Shown one piece after another: positions 22,888 to 34,714 of a stretch of DNA of 64,000 bases; position 1 is the stretch's first letter; the number at the start of each line of letters is the position of its first letter. The notes beneath the pieces are model-generated. The model did no database searches. It saw only the letters and a program-made list of their open reading frames with translations, and was not told where the DNA came from. A program made the position numbers and the translations under genes. The DNA comes from Lycium barbarum (Eukaryota > Streptophyta > Magnoliopsida > Solanales > Solanaceae). The stretch lies in NCBI RefSeq assembly GCF_019175385.1, contig NC_083346.1, forward strand, positions 119,043,771 through 119,107,770. Direction: 5' to 3'.

Positions 22888-23815
22888 ATTTGGCCATCCA
22901 TTGGTTTCTCCCATCAATGCAAATAAGATATTCCATGACTTTGGTCTAATTGGCTTGTTTATATTTTTATTAAATATTCCTAAGAAAAGATAATAGTCCA
23001 TTCACTTCAGCGAGCGACATTATTTCCTTAGTGGTCTGTTCAAGATGTAATTTTATATTCGGATGTGATTTAACTTTAAACTCCAATTTTACTCTTGATT
23101 AGTTTTTATATTCACACAAATATTATATCATATTTAACTTAAGATCTTAAGGTTTAAATGTCTTTCCGTTCTTTCTTAAACTCCGTACAGAGTAACACTA
23201 TGTCACTTATAATGGAACTATTAAGACGGTGCGTACTTACTCATACACGGTGTTTACATCAAATCAATAAATGCAAGATAAATGTCTTCCCTATATACCA
23301 AAACATGGCTTTCTCCGACGAAGATAATTCCAATGATGGATACAGTTACTTTGAGAGAAGATTAGAGAACAACGAGACAAAAAAATGAAAAAGAAGTGAA
23401 CAAGAACAAGAGTTACCAACTTCGGCCCTGAAAAAAAATTCAAAAGAGCAATATTTACTAAATCCATGTTGTTGGAATTTAGTGTGTATTGGATCTAGTC
23501 TACTAATGTAAAGAGAATTGAAGTTTTCTCATTTCTCTCAAATTTGACTTTTTGGTCCAGACCCACTCCCACCGCCCCCCCCCCCCCACCCAAAAAAAAA
23601 TGTTTTCTGTATTTTGTTCTTGGTTTTAACAAACTCCACCACCATGAGGTGGCCTTATTTAAAAAACAAATGGCTATCATATAAACATTCATCGCTTAAT
23701 CATAGTTAAGTTAAATGCATTTTTACTTTAAATTTTAACTAATAAGGTTAAATGCTTGGTTTGATTTAAATACTGAGCACGAAAGTAATATTTTTGTTTT
23801 TGCGATATGTATACC
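22888..23815. other. Intergenic between divergent Gnk2 genes, left part
   Basis: No supported gene. The sequence is almost identical to 39684-40860 apart from the insertion at 40300. A 12-base C run (23575-23586) corresponds to a 23-base C run in block B (40643-40665). Confidence 0.7.
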
Positions 23816-24010
23816 CAGGGGCGGATCTACTTGGGGGCTAGGGTGTTCACCCGAACACCCTCCGCAAAAAATTACAGTGTATCTATAGGGTAAATTTTCT
23901 GTGTTTATGTGCATATATTAACTTTTGAACACCCTCGATAAAAAATTACAGTGTATATTTAAATTTTTTTTTTTTAAATACCCTGAATGGAAATCCTGGA
24001 TCCGCCACTG
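23816..24010. mobile_element. hAT-type MITE, 195 bp
   Basis: The termini CAGGGGCGGATC and GGATCCGCCACTG are imperfect inverted repeats. An exact 8-bp target duplication TGTATACC flanks it (23808-23815 and 24011-24018), the hAT signature. The corresponding site in block B (near 40881) lacks it. It contains two copies of GAACACCCTC. Confidence 0.88.
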
Positions 24011-24018
24011 TGTATACC

Positions 24019-25393
24019 GACAAATTAAAGAGGTACTGCATGTATCTTAATTTCGTATTGATCGTCCATTTATGGCATGATATTTCTTCTATTTTGAATT
24101 ATGTATTATCGGGAGAGAAAGTGGAGAAGGTTGTCTTTTCTTCTGTCAAAATTTGAAGAATTTGTGAATTTGATGTTTCTTTTATTCTTTCTCATATTTT
24201 TTTGAATATAGAAAATTTAGGTATTACATTTATTAATTCGAAGAATTGGTATGTGGAACTTTTTCCTTGTGAAGATCGAAAATGGGAATCTTTTTCTACT
24301 TTTTAATTTATACCCACGCACTCTCTATTCACGACTTTGTCTTATTGTTATAAAGTGATGTAAATATTGTGATTGTCATCCCAATAAAGCTAAACTTTTC
24401 AATTAGCCCCTATCCCGTTAACGGACCTCCATATCTCCTTAAAAAAAAAAAAATATATTTATTAAAAGGAGAAATTTTAATAATGTACAATCTAACATAC
24501 AAAATTATATTTGCATAATCATATTTTTAAATTACACCCCGCATAGCCACTTTTTCACAATATACAACAATATATAACTTTATACATCTGGAGTAGACAA
24601 TGTATCACCCTTGTATAAAAGTGTATAATAATGTATAAGAGGTGTTTATATCAAAGAATATTCAATTATATACAACAATATATAACATTTTTTCAATTGT
24701 ATTATCACTTCTGTTATATCCAAGGTACCCCAGAATGTAATCACATTTACAGGCTTTTGAAGTGAGGGTACAAATTATTTTTTCTAAATAGTCATAGAGG
24801 GTTATTTTTACACCTTAGAAATCCGTATTCAAATCTCAACAGAGACAGAAAAAAAAAGGTGATTGCTTTGTGTAGTTTTTGGAAGAAAGAGTTATTCGAT
24901 ATTTGTATTGGCTGAAGGTAGTAGGTACTTATAAAATAGCTGAGTTGCGCACAAATTGACATTTTCAACAAGGATGGATGAAAATCGCTGAAGTGACTAC
25001 TGCATTAATTCACAATTTCACAAAATTATTTGATGTAGGACTTAATTCACCGCTCTAATCATTTATTTCAAAAAAAAAACTTCAGTTTCCTCGTCCGATT
25101 TAACAATCAAAATTAAAAAGTTAACTCTCAAAATTTAAATGGCAATACTTGCTCGGGCTTTATTACTGGGACACGAAAAAGGACATATATCAAGGAATAT
25201 CCATGCGAAGAGAGGAGAGGAATATCCATGCATGTATATACACACTGCTCTTTTGCCGGCGGATTACATAATAGCCGTAGGTGTTAAAAAAAAAAAAGCA
25301 TATCATGTATCCTAACAAAACAAGTTAGTAAATTAGACCAAAATATGGAATACTTGGTTTTCATTGGTGAAGAAATCAATGGATGGTTAGATC
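24019..25393. other. Upstream region of the 25512 Gnk2 gene
   Basis: No gene. It is nearly identical to 40885-42258. At 25190-25235 GGAATATCCATG occurs twice around GAAGAGAGGAGA, followed by GTATATACACACTGCTCTTT. This doublet recurs upstream of the genes at 6069, 28846, 42377 and 48881 and may be a shared upstream element. Confidence 0.6.
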
Positions 25394-25401
25394 TATTTAA
25401 A
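25394..25401 (+). promoter_or_regulatory. TATA box of the 25512 Gnk2 gene
   Basis: TATTTAAA 118 bp upstream of the ATG, in the context TAGATC(TATA)CAAGGACTA. It is the same element as at 42259, 28748 and 48783. Confidence 0.65.
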
Positions 25402-25511
25402 CAAGGACTATATGAGAAACTCAAATTTGTAACACAAAACAAGGAGAAGATTATAAAAAGATTTTTTTTTTTTAAATTAATAGAGAGAGCACCACTGATA
25501 GTATTTTTGAG

Positions 25512-25904
25512 ATGAAAGTATTAACCACATTATTTATTGTTATCTTGGGGTTTAATTGCTTTGTGAGAAGTGAATTTCCAGAGTTCAAAATATTGGACCA
25601 TATATGCAATGGTTATACGTATGACAAAAATGGGCCATTTGCAAAAAGCTTGTATTATGTTCTTGTATCGTTAACGAATGAGACTCCACGTCAAGGTTAT
25701 GATTACTATGTAATGTCTCCTTATCCTAATGATGCTATAGCTTATGGTCATGCTACGTGTAGTTCAAATGTAGCATATTCAGATTGTGATACTTGTGTAA
25801 GTCTTGCAAGATCATTCTTGATGACTACTTGTGATGGTAGCATTGGAGGTCAAGTCGAATTTGTTGATTGCTCGATGAGGTATGAACAATACTCGTTCAG
25901 CTAA
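25512..25904 (+). CDS. Secreted single Gnk2-domain protein (ginkbilobin-like), 130 aa
   Basis: This is an intact intronless gene. A signal peptide (MKVLTTLFIVILGFNCFVRS) has likely cleavage before EFPE. The mature domain has six Cys: ICNG, the C-X8-C-X2-C signature CSSNVAYSDCDTC, TTCDG and VDCSMRYEQYSFS. The length matches known single-domain Gnk2 proteins. The insertion YVMSPYPNDAIAYGH sets this subgroup apart from the 22392/39188 subgroup, which has YANNGIAFGH. Its twin at 42377 differs at about nine residues, mostly near the mature N-terminus (FKILDHICNGY against SKLLDHICNGD) and around VSLARSF against KLSRSF. A partial copy of its own last codons lies downstream at 25957. The carbohydrate-binding antifungal role is inferred. 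Confidence 0.92.
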   Translation: MKVLTTLFIVILGFNCFVRSEFPEFKILDHICNGYTYDKNGPFAKSLYYVLVSLTNETPRQGYDYYVMSPYPNDAIAYGHATCSSNVAYSDCDTCVSLARSFLMTTCDGSIGGQVEFVDCSMRYEQYSFS

Positions 25905-25956
25905 TAAATTAGAGCCCACTATTATTCTCACGATCTACTGAGATTTGGTCCTTTGT

Positions 25957-26010
25957 TGCTCGATGGGGTACGAAAAGTACAGGTTGATCAACTAATAAAC
26001 TAGAGCCTAC
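25957..26010 (+). repeat. Duplicated tail of the Gnk2 gene in its 3' flank
   Basis: TTGCTCGATGGGGTACGAA...AACTAATAAACTAGAGCCTAC is a degenerate copy of the last codons, the stop and the first 3'-UTR bases at 25870-25917. The same tail copy occurs at 42822 and 53986 but not after the pseudogenes at 7504, 30055 and 50096. Confidence 0.8.
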
Positions 26011-26694
26011 TCTTTGTTGCTCCACTAAGATTCAATGCTTAGTTGCTTGATTGTCCTTTTTTTTCCTCTTTTCATTCATCGCGCTCTTCTTTTGTGGACA
26101 TTGTTTTACGGTTGTGATGGTGTTGTTGAGTTCCATGTCGTGGTTGACATTTGATCTCGTTGATGTGATTTTGTAATGTTTATTTAAGTTGCAAATGTAA
26201 TTTCCACAGCACTGAGCTTAATTTCTAAGGGAAGAAAATTATCCATTTCAATGACACCAATTCTTTGAATTAATTTAATGCTTTTCTCATAAAGTTGGAA
26301 TGTACTATATATTGATCATCAAATCAGGATTAATGTGTTTTTGTTTGAACTAGAATTTAGTTGCTCCATTAATTTGCCACGGATTTCTGCACAATGAAAC
26401 CTTTTCGAATAGAGTTGGTCCCTCTCTTGATCAATAAGTTTAAGATTGAGGCGTAATTGATTAAGGGTGATTACTGATAGTACAATTTTCTTAGACTCTA
26501 AGCAGTTAGCCTTTACAAGAGACAAGTTGACCTTCTCAGAAGTGAATTTAAAATTTGAATTTTATTGATTTCGAATTTACTGTATTCATTGACAATTTGA
26601 ATTTAACATTTGTATATTTTATTTAACTAGATGTTTTAATACAAATAAATATAAAGTCTCCGGCCGAAATTACTGTTTCTTTTGAACCCATATA
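26011..26694. other. 3' flank of the 25512 gene, no gene
   Basis: Homologous to 42876-43352 and then 47446-47640 in block B. The LINE in block B is inserted at the position equivalent to about 26472. Confidence 0.7.
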
Positions 26695-27566
26695 GGCTTA
26701 ATACCTAGATGGACCCTTAAACTTGGCATGTTTTGTAAGATAGGCATATAAACTTATAAGGTGACCAGATAGACACTTAAACTTACTCAAAGTGTATTTT
26801 TCAAGTTTTTCAGTTGTTTTGAAAACAAAAACTATATTTTTCAAACACTCACAATTTTCATGGCCAAACAAGCCCTAAATATATCACAAAATATTTTTTT
26901 TTAAAATGCAAAAATAAGGCAAATGCATATACATGAGACTATAAATGTGCACTTAAACCAATAAATACTCGCTAATCGCAATTTTGCAGCTTTCAATTAA
27001 CTCGGATTTTTTTTTACACTTGAATAATTAAAAAACAATAACTTTAACCAATAAAAATCCTTAAAAAAAGAAATTTCAAATTAATAAATTTCTAAGTTCA
27101 GTATTTCAAGTGTAAAAGAAATTTCAAATTAAGAAAACTGTAAAGCCGAGAAGAAAATCCTTAAAAAAAAAGAAATTTGTTAATTTGAAATTTCTTTTTT
27201 TAAGGATTTTTATTGGTTAAAGTTATTGTTTTTTAATTATTCAAGTGTAAAAAAAACCGAGTTAATTGAAAGCTGCAAAATTGCGATTAGCGAGTATTTA
27301 TTGGTTTAAGTGCACATTTATAGTCTCATGTATATGCGTTTGCCTTATTTTTGCATTTTAAAAAAAATATTTTGTGATATATTTAGGGCTTGTTTGGCCA
27401 TGAAAATTGTGAGTGTTTGAAAAATATAGTTTTTGTTTTCAAAACAACTGAAAAACTTGAAAAATACACTTTGAGTAAGTTTAAGTGTCTATCTGGTCAC
27501 CTTATAAGTTTATATGCCTACCTTACAAAACATGCCAAGTTTAAGGGTCTATCTGGGTATTAAGCC
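26695..27566. mobile_element. Foldback element, 872 bp, with arms of about 400 bp
   Basis: The first half, from GGCTTAATACCTAGATGGAC, and the second half, ending GTCTATCTGGGTATTAAGCC, are inverted copies over about 400 bp each with only scattered mismatches, meeting near 27130. A 10-bp target duplication with one mismatch (AACCCATATA / AACTCATATA) flanks it, which points to the Mutator-like group. The empty site is at 47632-47645 in block B. No coding region. An RNA through it would form a very long hairpin. Confidence 0.9.
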
Positions 27567-27714
27567 AACTCATATATTACTTTGGTCATCCGCCCTGCAC
27601 TTTCCATATCATGTGGCCTTAAAATGATTGACTATCCGGAGAAAATAAGCTAAGTCAGTATTTTACTCTTTGGAATGAGTAGGTATCCAAAAGTTTATTA
27701 AATCAAATAAATTA

Positions 27715-27965
27715 CTCTTTCCCTTCTCCATTTACGTGACACTTTTCGCTTTTAGAGATTCAAATAATGTAAGCTTTGACCAATATTTTAAAATATATTT
27801 TTTCATCATATTGCGAATTGCAACTTATATTATTTCTCATATAAATTTTGAATATCTAAATTTTAATTTTAAAATGTGAAGTTAAATTAGTCCAATTTGT
27901 AACTTGAAAAATTAGTCAAATAACTCCTGGAAAACGAAAAGTGTCAAATAAACTAGACGAGGGAG
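27715..27965. mobile_element. Small TIR element (Stowaway-like), 251 bp
   Basis: The left CTCCATTTACGTGACACTTT and right AAAAGTGTCAAATAAACTAG ends are inverted, followed by GAGGGAG. The copy in block B is at about 47781-48027, so the insertion predates the block duplication. TA precedes the left end but the right flank is CA, so the target duplication is not clean. Confidence 0.5.
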
Positions 27966-28199
27966 CAAGATAGATCAATCAAAATGACTGTTTACCAACG
28001 ACTTGTATCTAGAGACGGGAAAAGAAGAAGTGAAGAGATTTCAATTACATGTGAAATTATTGGGACAAAAATACATGTATATCAAGGAATATCCAATATA
28101 CATGGCAAGAGAGGAGGAATATCCATGCAAAAGATAGGCATGTTTTCTTGTCACTATACGAAGAGAGGCCTATATACACTGCTCTTTTGCCGGCATTGG

Positions 28200-28201
<2 letters not shown>

Positions 28202-28232
<31 letters not shown>
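28202..28232. repeat. (TA)n microsatellite
   Basis: A run of about 15 TA units. The equivalent in block B at 48267-48278 has only about 6, so it expanded or contracted after duplication. Confidence 0.95.
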
Positions 28233-28235
<3 letters not shown>

Positions 28236-28747
28236 AATATGCATATGGTATACAATTCAAGTTACATATGCACAAACAGTATAAAAACTATTTATATGAT
28301 CAGGTCATTAAATTAGGTAATAGAGTTTAAGTTCTGTGAAGTACTCAGTATACCAAATCTTTATACCATAGGTTAAGTTCTCCTATAGGTAAATCTTCGA
28401 AGCTAAGTCTAATATGCTAACCTGAAAATATAAGGTAAACCTACTATAACTAATTAAATTGACCTGATGATGCATAATTTCTTTATACCGTTAATGTATA
28501 TAACTTAAAATCTTAAATCCGTTAGGTACCTACTAATTAATTTGAAATAAATCTCTTGATAAATATTAATTGGTAATCCAATTAAAAATGCTATCACAGA
28601 TTAAAATTAGTGTAAAAAATCTTTATATTGTCACACACTTAGTGTATATATATATATATATCTACTAGTATTACAAAATAAGCAGGCTAGACAAAATCAC
28701 GAATACTTAGTTTTCATTGGTGGAGGAATTCAATGGATGGATAAATC

Positions 28748-28755
28748 TATTTAAA
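28748..28755 (+). promoter_or_regulatory. TATA box of the 28846 Gnk2 pseudogene
   Basis: TATTTAAA 98 bp upstream of the ATG in the conserved context. The promoter is intact although the gene is broken. Confidence 0.55.
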
Positions 28756-28911
28756 CAAGGACTACATGGGAAACTCAAATTTGTAAAATAAATCAAAAAA
28801 TTAAAAAAAATAGAGAGGGCGCCATGGTTAATTTCTATTTTTAGGATGAGAGCACTAATCTCATTTCTAATTGTAATCTTGGGGTTTAATTGCTTTGTGA
28901 GAAGCGAATTC

Positions 28912-29230
28912 ATTTTTTTGCGAAGATTGTCCTTCTTTTGGGGTGGTCTTTAATTTTTGTCCCTCAAAATTGCTGGTCTTTAATTTTTTGCCGTCGCTTA
29001 AAAAGGTGGCCGAAAATTCGGCATAGGTTCTAAGTAACTTCGCCCAAATAGCATAGGTTTGTAGAAACCTATGCCTTGCGAAAATATTATTATTTTTTTA
29101 CTCTACTGGATTGCAAACCCAGAACATCGGGATATTTTCGGCCACCTTTTAAGAGAAGGGAAAAAATTAAAGACTAGCAAATTGCGGGGAAAAAATTAAA
29201 GACCAGTCAGGCCAATCGTGCAAATTGCCC
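28912..29230. mobile_element. Mutator-like MITE in the 28846 pseudogene, first
   Basis: Flanked by AAGCGAATTC and AAGTGAATTC, a 10-bp target duplication with one mismatch. The left end TTGTCCTTCTTTTGGGGTGG is the same terminal motif as at 6141. The right end is its inverse (GACCAGTCAGGCCAATCGTG). The interior has GTGGCCGAAAATTCGGC and its inverse. Confidence 0.85.
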
Positions 29231-29321
29231 AAGTGAATTCCCAGAGGTCAAATTAGTGGACCATATATGCAATGGTGATATGTATGAGAAAAATGGCCCA
29301 TTTGCATACAGCTTGTATTAT

Positions 29322-29807
29322 ATTGGGCAATTAGCCGGAATGCCCTTATTACAGGGTGGTCTTGAAGTTTTGCCCTTAAAAATGGTGGTCTTTAAAGTTT
29401 ACCCTTCGCTAGGGACCGCTTACTCATGGGTTCAAATCCTACTCAGGCAAAAATTTTAAAAAAATTCGCAAGGCATAAGTTCAGAAAAAAGGCAAAGTTA
29501 TAACTCTGCCTTAAGACAGAAAGGGTAGAATTTGCAAATTCTGCCCCTGCAAATTTTGCCTTAAGGCAGAAATTCTGCCTGAGGGCAGAAATTGCAGGGG
29601 CAGAATTTGCAAGTTATGCCTTAAGGCAGAAATTCTGCCTTTTTTTACAACTTCTGCCTTGCAAAAGAAAATTTAAATTTTCACTGAGTGAGGGTTTGAA
29701 CCCGTGACCAAGCGGTCCCTAGCGAAGGGCAAACTTTAAAGACCTCCATTTTGAAGAGCAAAACTTAAAGACCACCCCAAATAAAGGGCAATCCGCGCAA
29801 AAAAAAG
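29322..29807. mobile_element. Mutator-like MITE in the 28846 pseudogene, second
   Basis: Flanked by TGTATTAT and GGTATTAT, a target duplication of 7-9 bp. The inverted termini read TTATTACAGGGTGGTCTTGA and its complement ending GGGCAATCCGCGC. The interior is a nest of direct and inverted CTGCCTTAAGGCAGAA motifs. Near both ends lie tRNA B-box-like stretches (GGGTTCAAATCC and GGTTTGAACCC). Confidence 0.85.
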
Positions 29808-30055
29808 GTATTATGTTCTTGTAGGCTTAAGTAATGAGACACCAAAGCAAGGTTATGATTACTACATTAATGATGCTTTAGCTTATGGCCCTGCTACTTG
29901 CTGCTCAAATGAGCATATTCAGATTGTGATACTTGTGTAAGTCTTGCAAGAAAATACTTGTAGAATACTTGACGACTACTTGTGATGGAAGTATTGGAGG
30001 TCAAGTCGAATTTGTTGAATGCCCGATGAGGTACGAACATTACTCGTTCAGCTAA

Positions 30056-32699
30056 TAAACTAGAGCCTACCTTTGTTGCCACGATCCATTGAGATTCAGT
30101 TGTTTGTTGCTCAATGATCCTTTTTGTCTCTTTCAATTCATCGCTTTTCTTTTGTTTGGCCATTTTATTTTATTTTAAAATAATCAATTGTAGCCCCCAA
30201 GGGGCTAATTTTATATAATGTTGATTTGGCCATTACAATGTCGTAATGGTGTTGTTGAGTTCAACGTCGTTGTTGACATTTGATATCCTTAGTGCCAATT
30301 GTAATTTTTGTTTAATTAGTCGCAAACTTGTCCATATAAATAGCAAAAAATATTTTAGCAAAACATTTTGACCAACCAAATATGAGAAAAATGAAAAACA
30401 TGTATTAGAAAATAATTTCTTTCAAAGAAAACTCACCCAGTATGTTGGTGCAAAGAAAACGTATACTTCCTTTGTTCCTATTTATGTGTCAGACTTTTCT
30501 TTTTAGTTTGTTTTAAAAAGAATATCATATTTCTTTTTGTAAAAAAAATAATTTTAACTTTAAACTTCTCATTTTGTGCCCCGTTAAATTACGGCAAAAA
30601 GATTTAGTTCATGTATTAGAAATATGTTCTTGTTTAAATAGATTTGGCCATCCATTGGTTTCTCCACCAATGCAAATTAAATATTTCATGATTTTGGTGT
30701 AACTTAATTTTAGTTTTCACCAAATGTTCCTAGGAAAACATACATGGGTACGTGTTTGATATGGGAAAGTCATTTGCCATGGAAAACATTATCCATCAAA
30801 AGGGAAAAATGACTTGTCTCACTCATATTACTTTAATTAATACTTAACCATTATTATGAATAAACTTTAGTATATAATTTTTTCTAAAATATACTTTTCA
30901 GTCACCGCGTCAAACACATATTCGTTTTCGAAACAAATCTTTTTCATGAAAAATATATTTTTTAGAAAATCATTTTTCACGAAATATAACTTCCTTCACA
31001 CTAAACATATACGCCTTGTTTTATTAACCAATGCATGTACCGGCAAAAGAAGTATTGCATATATCCTACTTTCATACTGATCGTCCATTTTTGTCACCTT
31101 CTTGCTTATATCTGACTTGATGATTATTGGTTGAGATTTGTCTTTTCTTTTGTCAAATTTCTCCACATTTCTCCATCCTTTTCTTTTTTGAAAACAAACT
31201 ACCCTATGATATATTTTCTTTGCTTTGACAAAAAAATTGCTACAAACTCATTCCGAATTTTCGTGGAGGAGGCAACGAATCATGAAAAATTAGAATATGA
31301 TTGAACATTTGGAACTTATTAAGATGAATTCAAGATTTGATGTATTTCCCAAATTTCTATGTATGGAGTTTGTTTTCGTACTCCCATTAGGGAAGTCCCT
31401 GATTTTTAAGGAATTTATTTTTCTTAGAGAAAAAAAAATTCAAAACATTTTGACCGTCCAAACATGAAAAAAACATAACATATTTTTTTTTTTTAAAATG
31501 TTTTTATTCATACCAAAAACATATACTCTCTCAGTTTTAATTTATGTGTCACACTTTTCTTTTTAGTCTGTTTAAAAAGAATATTATACTTTAAAAAAAA
31601 TCAACTTTAAACTTCTCATTTTATTCTGGTTTAAAAATTTTTTGCCCAACCATGGTGGATGGGCACTTTGGGTGTGAAAGAATCCAACACTTCTCAATTA
31701 GAAGTGCTCTAACGCACCCATTGTGGGTGTGCATATATCCTTATAATTCATGGCAAACATACCCATGTTGGGTGTCATTTCATGATACCACATTGTGGTG
31801 ACACTTACGGTGTGTTCGGTATGAAGGAAAATGTGTTCTTGGAAAATAAGTGAATTTCTACTTACTTTCTCATGTTCGTTTGGGTAGCGAAAAATAAGTG
31901 AATTTTTTAATTATTTTTTCATCTTCGTTTGGTTGGTCGAGTACATTTTTAGGGAAATACCCACTTTGAAGTATTTAATTTTTTTCTGCTAAAGTATAGT
32001 GCAATTGGTTTATACCTTAACGTTGTAGTATACTTTTCAGCAGTATTTATTTTCCAATAAAAGAGCAAATAAACCCATTTAAGCAGTTGAGGCCTTAATG
32101 GTTAAATACGTTATTTTCTTAACAAAGAATCACTGTAGATAAAAAAATGACTTTAATTAATAATATTTATATAAGATCGATTACAAACTAGTAGTAACAG
32201 ATAGCATTAACTTTATTATCTTTCGTTCTGAGAACATAAACTATATACTAAATTGTTATCAATAAGAAAACGGCAAATGACTTAAAATATCCTTGAACTA
32301 TTGAAAATATATAAAAAAAAATGCTTTTTGTTTGATTTTTGTTTCAAAAGTAACCCTGAGTTGTTAGTGCCATGTTAGAAATAGGGCAAAATACCTCATG
32401 AGTGGCACACTACTAGAAATAGATCGATGTTTCTCCCACCGACATTCAGTGGAAAACATGTGTTATAAAATAATATTTTTTCATCTCATTCTCACCTGAC
32501 CATCGCACTAGGAAAAACACATGATGGGAAACCGGTTTCCACTAAAATGCTGAGAACCTTCCTAATTTTTCTATGTGGAAATACTACAATTTAGGTGTAA
32601 AAATGAAACATAATGCATATTATGTATCCTAACAAAACAAGCTAGTAAGTTAGACCAAAATATGGAATACTTGGTTTTCATTGGTGAAGAAATCAATGG
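30056..32699. other. Cluster spacer of block A, no gene
   Basis: Collinear with 50097-52699. It contains the CCAAACACACC/TTGGTGCAAAG block near 30430, the hairpin motif GCCCAACCATGGTGGATGGG near 31646, and a segment starting CACTACTAGAAAT at 32408 that I cannot classify. No coding region. Confidence 0.65.
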
Positions 32700-32710
32700 A
32701 CGGTTAGATC

Positions 32711-32850
32711 TATTCAAACAAGGACTACATGAGAAACTCAGATTTGTAACACAAAACAAGGAGAAGATTATTAAAAGATTTTTTTGAAAAAATAGAGAGA
32801 GCACCACTGATAGTATTTTTTAGATGAAAGTATTAACCACATTTCTCTTA
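32711..32850 (+). pseudogene. Gnk2 gene relic: promoter and first codons only
   Basis: The sequence from about 32600 follows the promoter of the 25512/42377 genes, with the TATA box mutated to TATTCAAA (32711). It then has ATG at 32824 and codons for MKVLTTFLL before similarity ends near 32850. The missing 3' half matches what survives at 53642-53932 in block B. Confidence 0.8.
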
Positions 32851-34153
32851 ATATATCCCTTCATCATCAAAATAAAGGACAAGTATATAGAGAATAGGTT
32901 AGGCCCTATGTCCACCTCGTTGTGCTTTGGCTTGATGGAATAAAAGCACACCCAAGTTTCATGGGTGATTATATTTAAAAAAAGAAAAAGAAAAAAAAGA
33001 AGGGCCAGTATAGACCTTTGCTGGTTATGGAGAGGTTTAATCTATATATAATATAAAGCTAGGCATAGACAAGGTGATCTGGCACCTCTCGATGGCCTCC
33101 ATTAGTATTTATCTTTTCTTTCCCTTTTTTTACTTTTTTTCTATCATTTTCCTCATTGCCTATATTTAAAGTCCATGTAAAGATAATAAATAATGAAGAT
33201 ATATAGTAAATAAATGGAAAAAAAAATGAAGAGTCATAGTATGGGCAGCAGTTACGAAATGGATAATTAGTGAAGGTAATAATGACATGTAGTAAATGAT
33301 AATGAGCAGTATAGCATATATTCATCTTGCAACAAGTAATTCTTTTCCTATAATCTCCTTTCTTCCTTCTATGTCTTTGGTAATTTCTTTCAAATTTTTC
33401 AGCATTCTTAATATGCGATTTATCTTTTCTTTTCTACTTTCTTAATTATTGATATATTTTGTGTTTTAGATTTGTTATTATGTTTTTGAGAGCATATACA
33501 ACATAACATGAAATGTTGTTGTCTTTTTATAAATATAAAAAGAGAGAAAATTTATTGGTAACTTTTTTGTGTCAAAATCGATATTGATTTTTTTTTTTTT
33601 GGGGAAAAATGGTTTAAGCTTATTTGTATATCTGATCTAAAGATAATATTGCAAGGACTGCTTTGGAGCAAATTAAGTTTAAGTAGAAGGGATGGAGAGG
33701 GTGTGGCACCTACAAAGAACCAAAATTCGTTAGTAATTATATATTAAATCTCTCGCTTTTCTCTCTCAAAGTTGTGCTTACAAAATGTTTGTATTTGTGC
33801 ATATTTAGTGAAACCGTTTTTCATTAAATTCGTGGAACTTTTAGTAAAGTTTAACATCTTGATGTACTTATATTATTCTTTTTTAGTCTTGATAGATTTT
33901 ATTGGTTTTTTTGGTAGAAATAAATAATTTAAGTTAAAGTTGTTTTTCTTATCAACAACAAGAAAATTCATTTTTACCGGCAAAGTTACATTTCTATGTT
34001 TGTAAGAGAAAATATCTTACAAGGTTATTCTTAATTTTTTTTACTTTTATCTTATTTCAGTGTTAAACATCTGTTTTGTTGCTTCCATAGTAGAACGTAA
34101 CTTTTGTAACAGTTAATGTTACACGAGTGGCAAAGGTTGAAGCCTTTTTAAAT
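32851..34153. other. Unique AT-rich intergenic, no gene seen
   Basis: I recognise no coding region, RNA gene or repeat of the cluster type here. Confidence 0.5.
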
Positions 34154-34714
34154 TTATATAGTGATAAGAAGAATTGACAAGTGAGAGAAGATAGTTTCAG
34201 GAATTTTACAAAAAATTGAGAGGATGAGTAGCTGCATTCCAGGGGGAAACTTCATGTAAACTTCTTCATTTAACTCACCATGAAGAAAAGCGTTGTTTAC
34301 ATCTAGTTGATAAATGGGCCAGTCTCTCTTGACTGCTACAGTAAACAAGCATCTGATAGTCGTCATCTTAACAACTGGAGAAAAGGTCTCAGTGTAGCCA
34401 ATTCCTTCTATTTGTGTATCCCCTCTTATCACAAGCCTGGCCTTGAGTCTTTCTAAACTCCCATCTGACCTGTTTTTGACCTTGTAGACCCACTTGCATG
34501 CTAAAGCCTTATGACCCATAGGTAGTTCCATAACATCCCAAGTCTTGTTGGCAATCAAAGCTTCAAATTCAGTGGACATTGCCTGTTGCCAGCCAGGGTG
34601 TAGTGCTGCTTGTTTATAACTTGTGGGTTCTGTAATGTTTGAAATAGAATTGAGGAGGTGCTGATTAGTCACAGAAAGGGCTGAGAAGGGTAGAGTTTGA
34701 GGATGAATGTTCAT
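34154..34714 (-). pseudogene. Copia linker and N-terminal reverse transcriptase
   Basis: This carries the RVT_2 start: [89 protein letters not shown] and FPPGM. It contains the first catalytic Asp region (QLDV) but stops before the YVDD box. After FPPGM the reading is not reverse transcriptase. The junction with the integrase frame needs a frameshift, and the usual linker is shortened. Confidence 0.8.

Larger units (their letters stand above)
28846..30055 (+). pseudogene. Gnk2-domain protein pseudogene with two element insertions
   Basis: The signal peptide MRALISFLIVILGFNCFVRS starts at 28846. The frame is broken by insertions at 28912-29230 and 29322-29807, and the domain resumes in pieces at 29231-29321 and 29808-30055 (TAA at 30053). 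In the last piece a 2-base loss at TCAAATGAGCATATTC removes the frame, and a short duplication (AATACTTGTAGAATACTTGA) brings a stop. The block B copy at 48881 has the same two insertions, the same 2-base loss and the same short duplication. The gene therefore died before the block duplicated. Confidence 0.92.
21451..32850 (+). repeat. Segmental duplication block A
   Basis: It is collinear and in direct orientation with block B (37799-52699). Shared landmarks are the Stowaway right half, the hairpin motif (21672 and 38001), the Gnk2 gene pair, the AATATCCATG promoter repeats, the doubly interrupted pseudogene, and the CACACTACTAGAAAT segment (32406 and 52472). Private to A: the hAT MITE at 23816 and the foldback element at 26695. 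Missing from A relative to B: 38444-38925, the MITE at 40300 and the LINE. Confidence 0.95.

Noticed and set aside
23158..23388. Plus-strand frame of 76 residues, also at 39958
   Set aside because: Conserved only between the recent duplicates and without a recognisable motif. Kept as possible but unsupported.
32408..32570. Segment starting CACTACTAGAAAT (also at 52474) as another CACTA element
   Set aside because: No matching 3' CACTA terminus or 3-bp target duplication could be found. It may be a MITE of another type.
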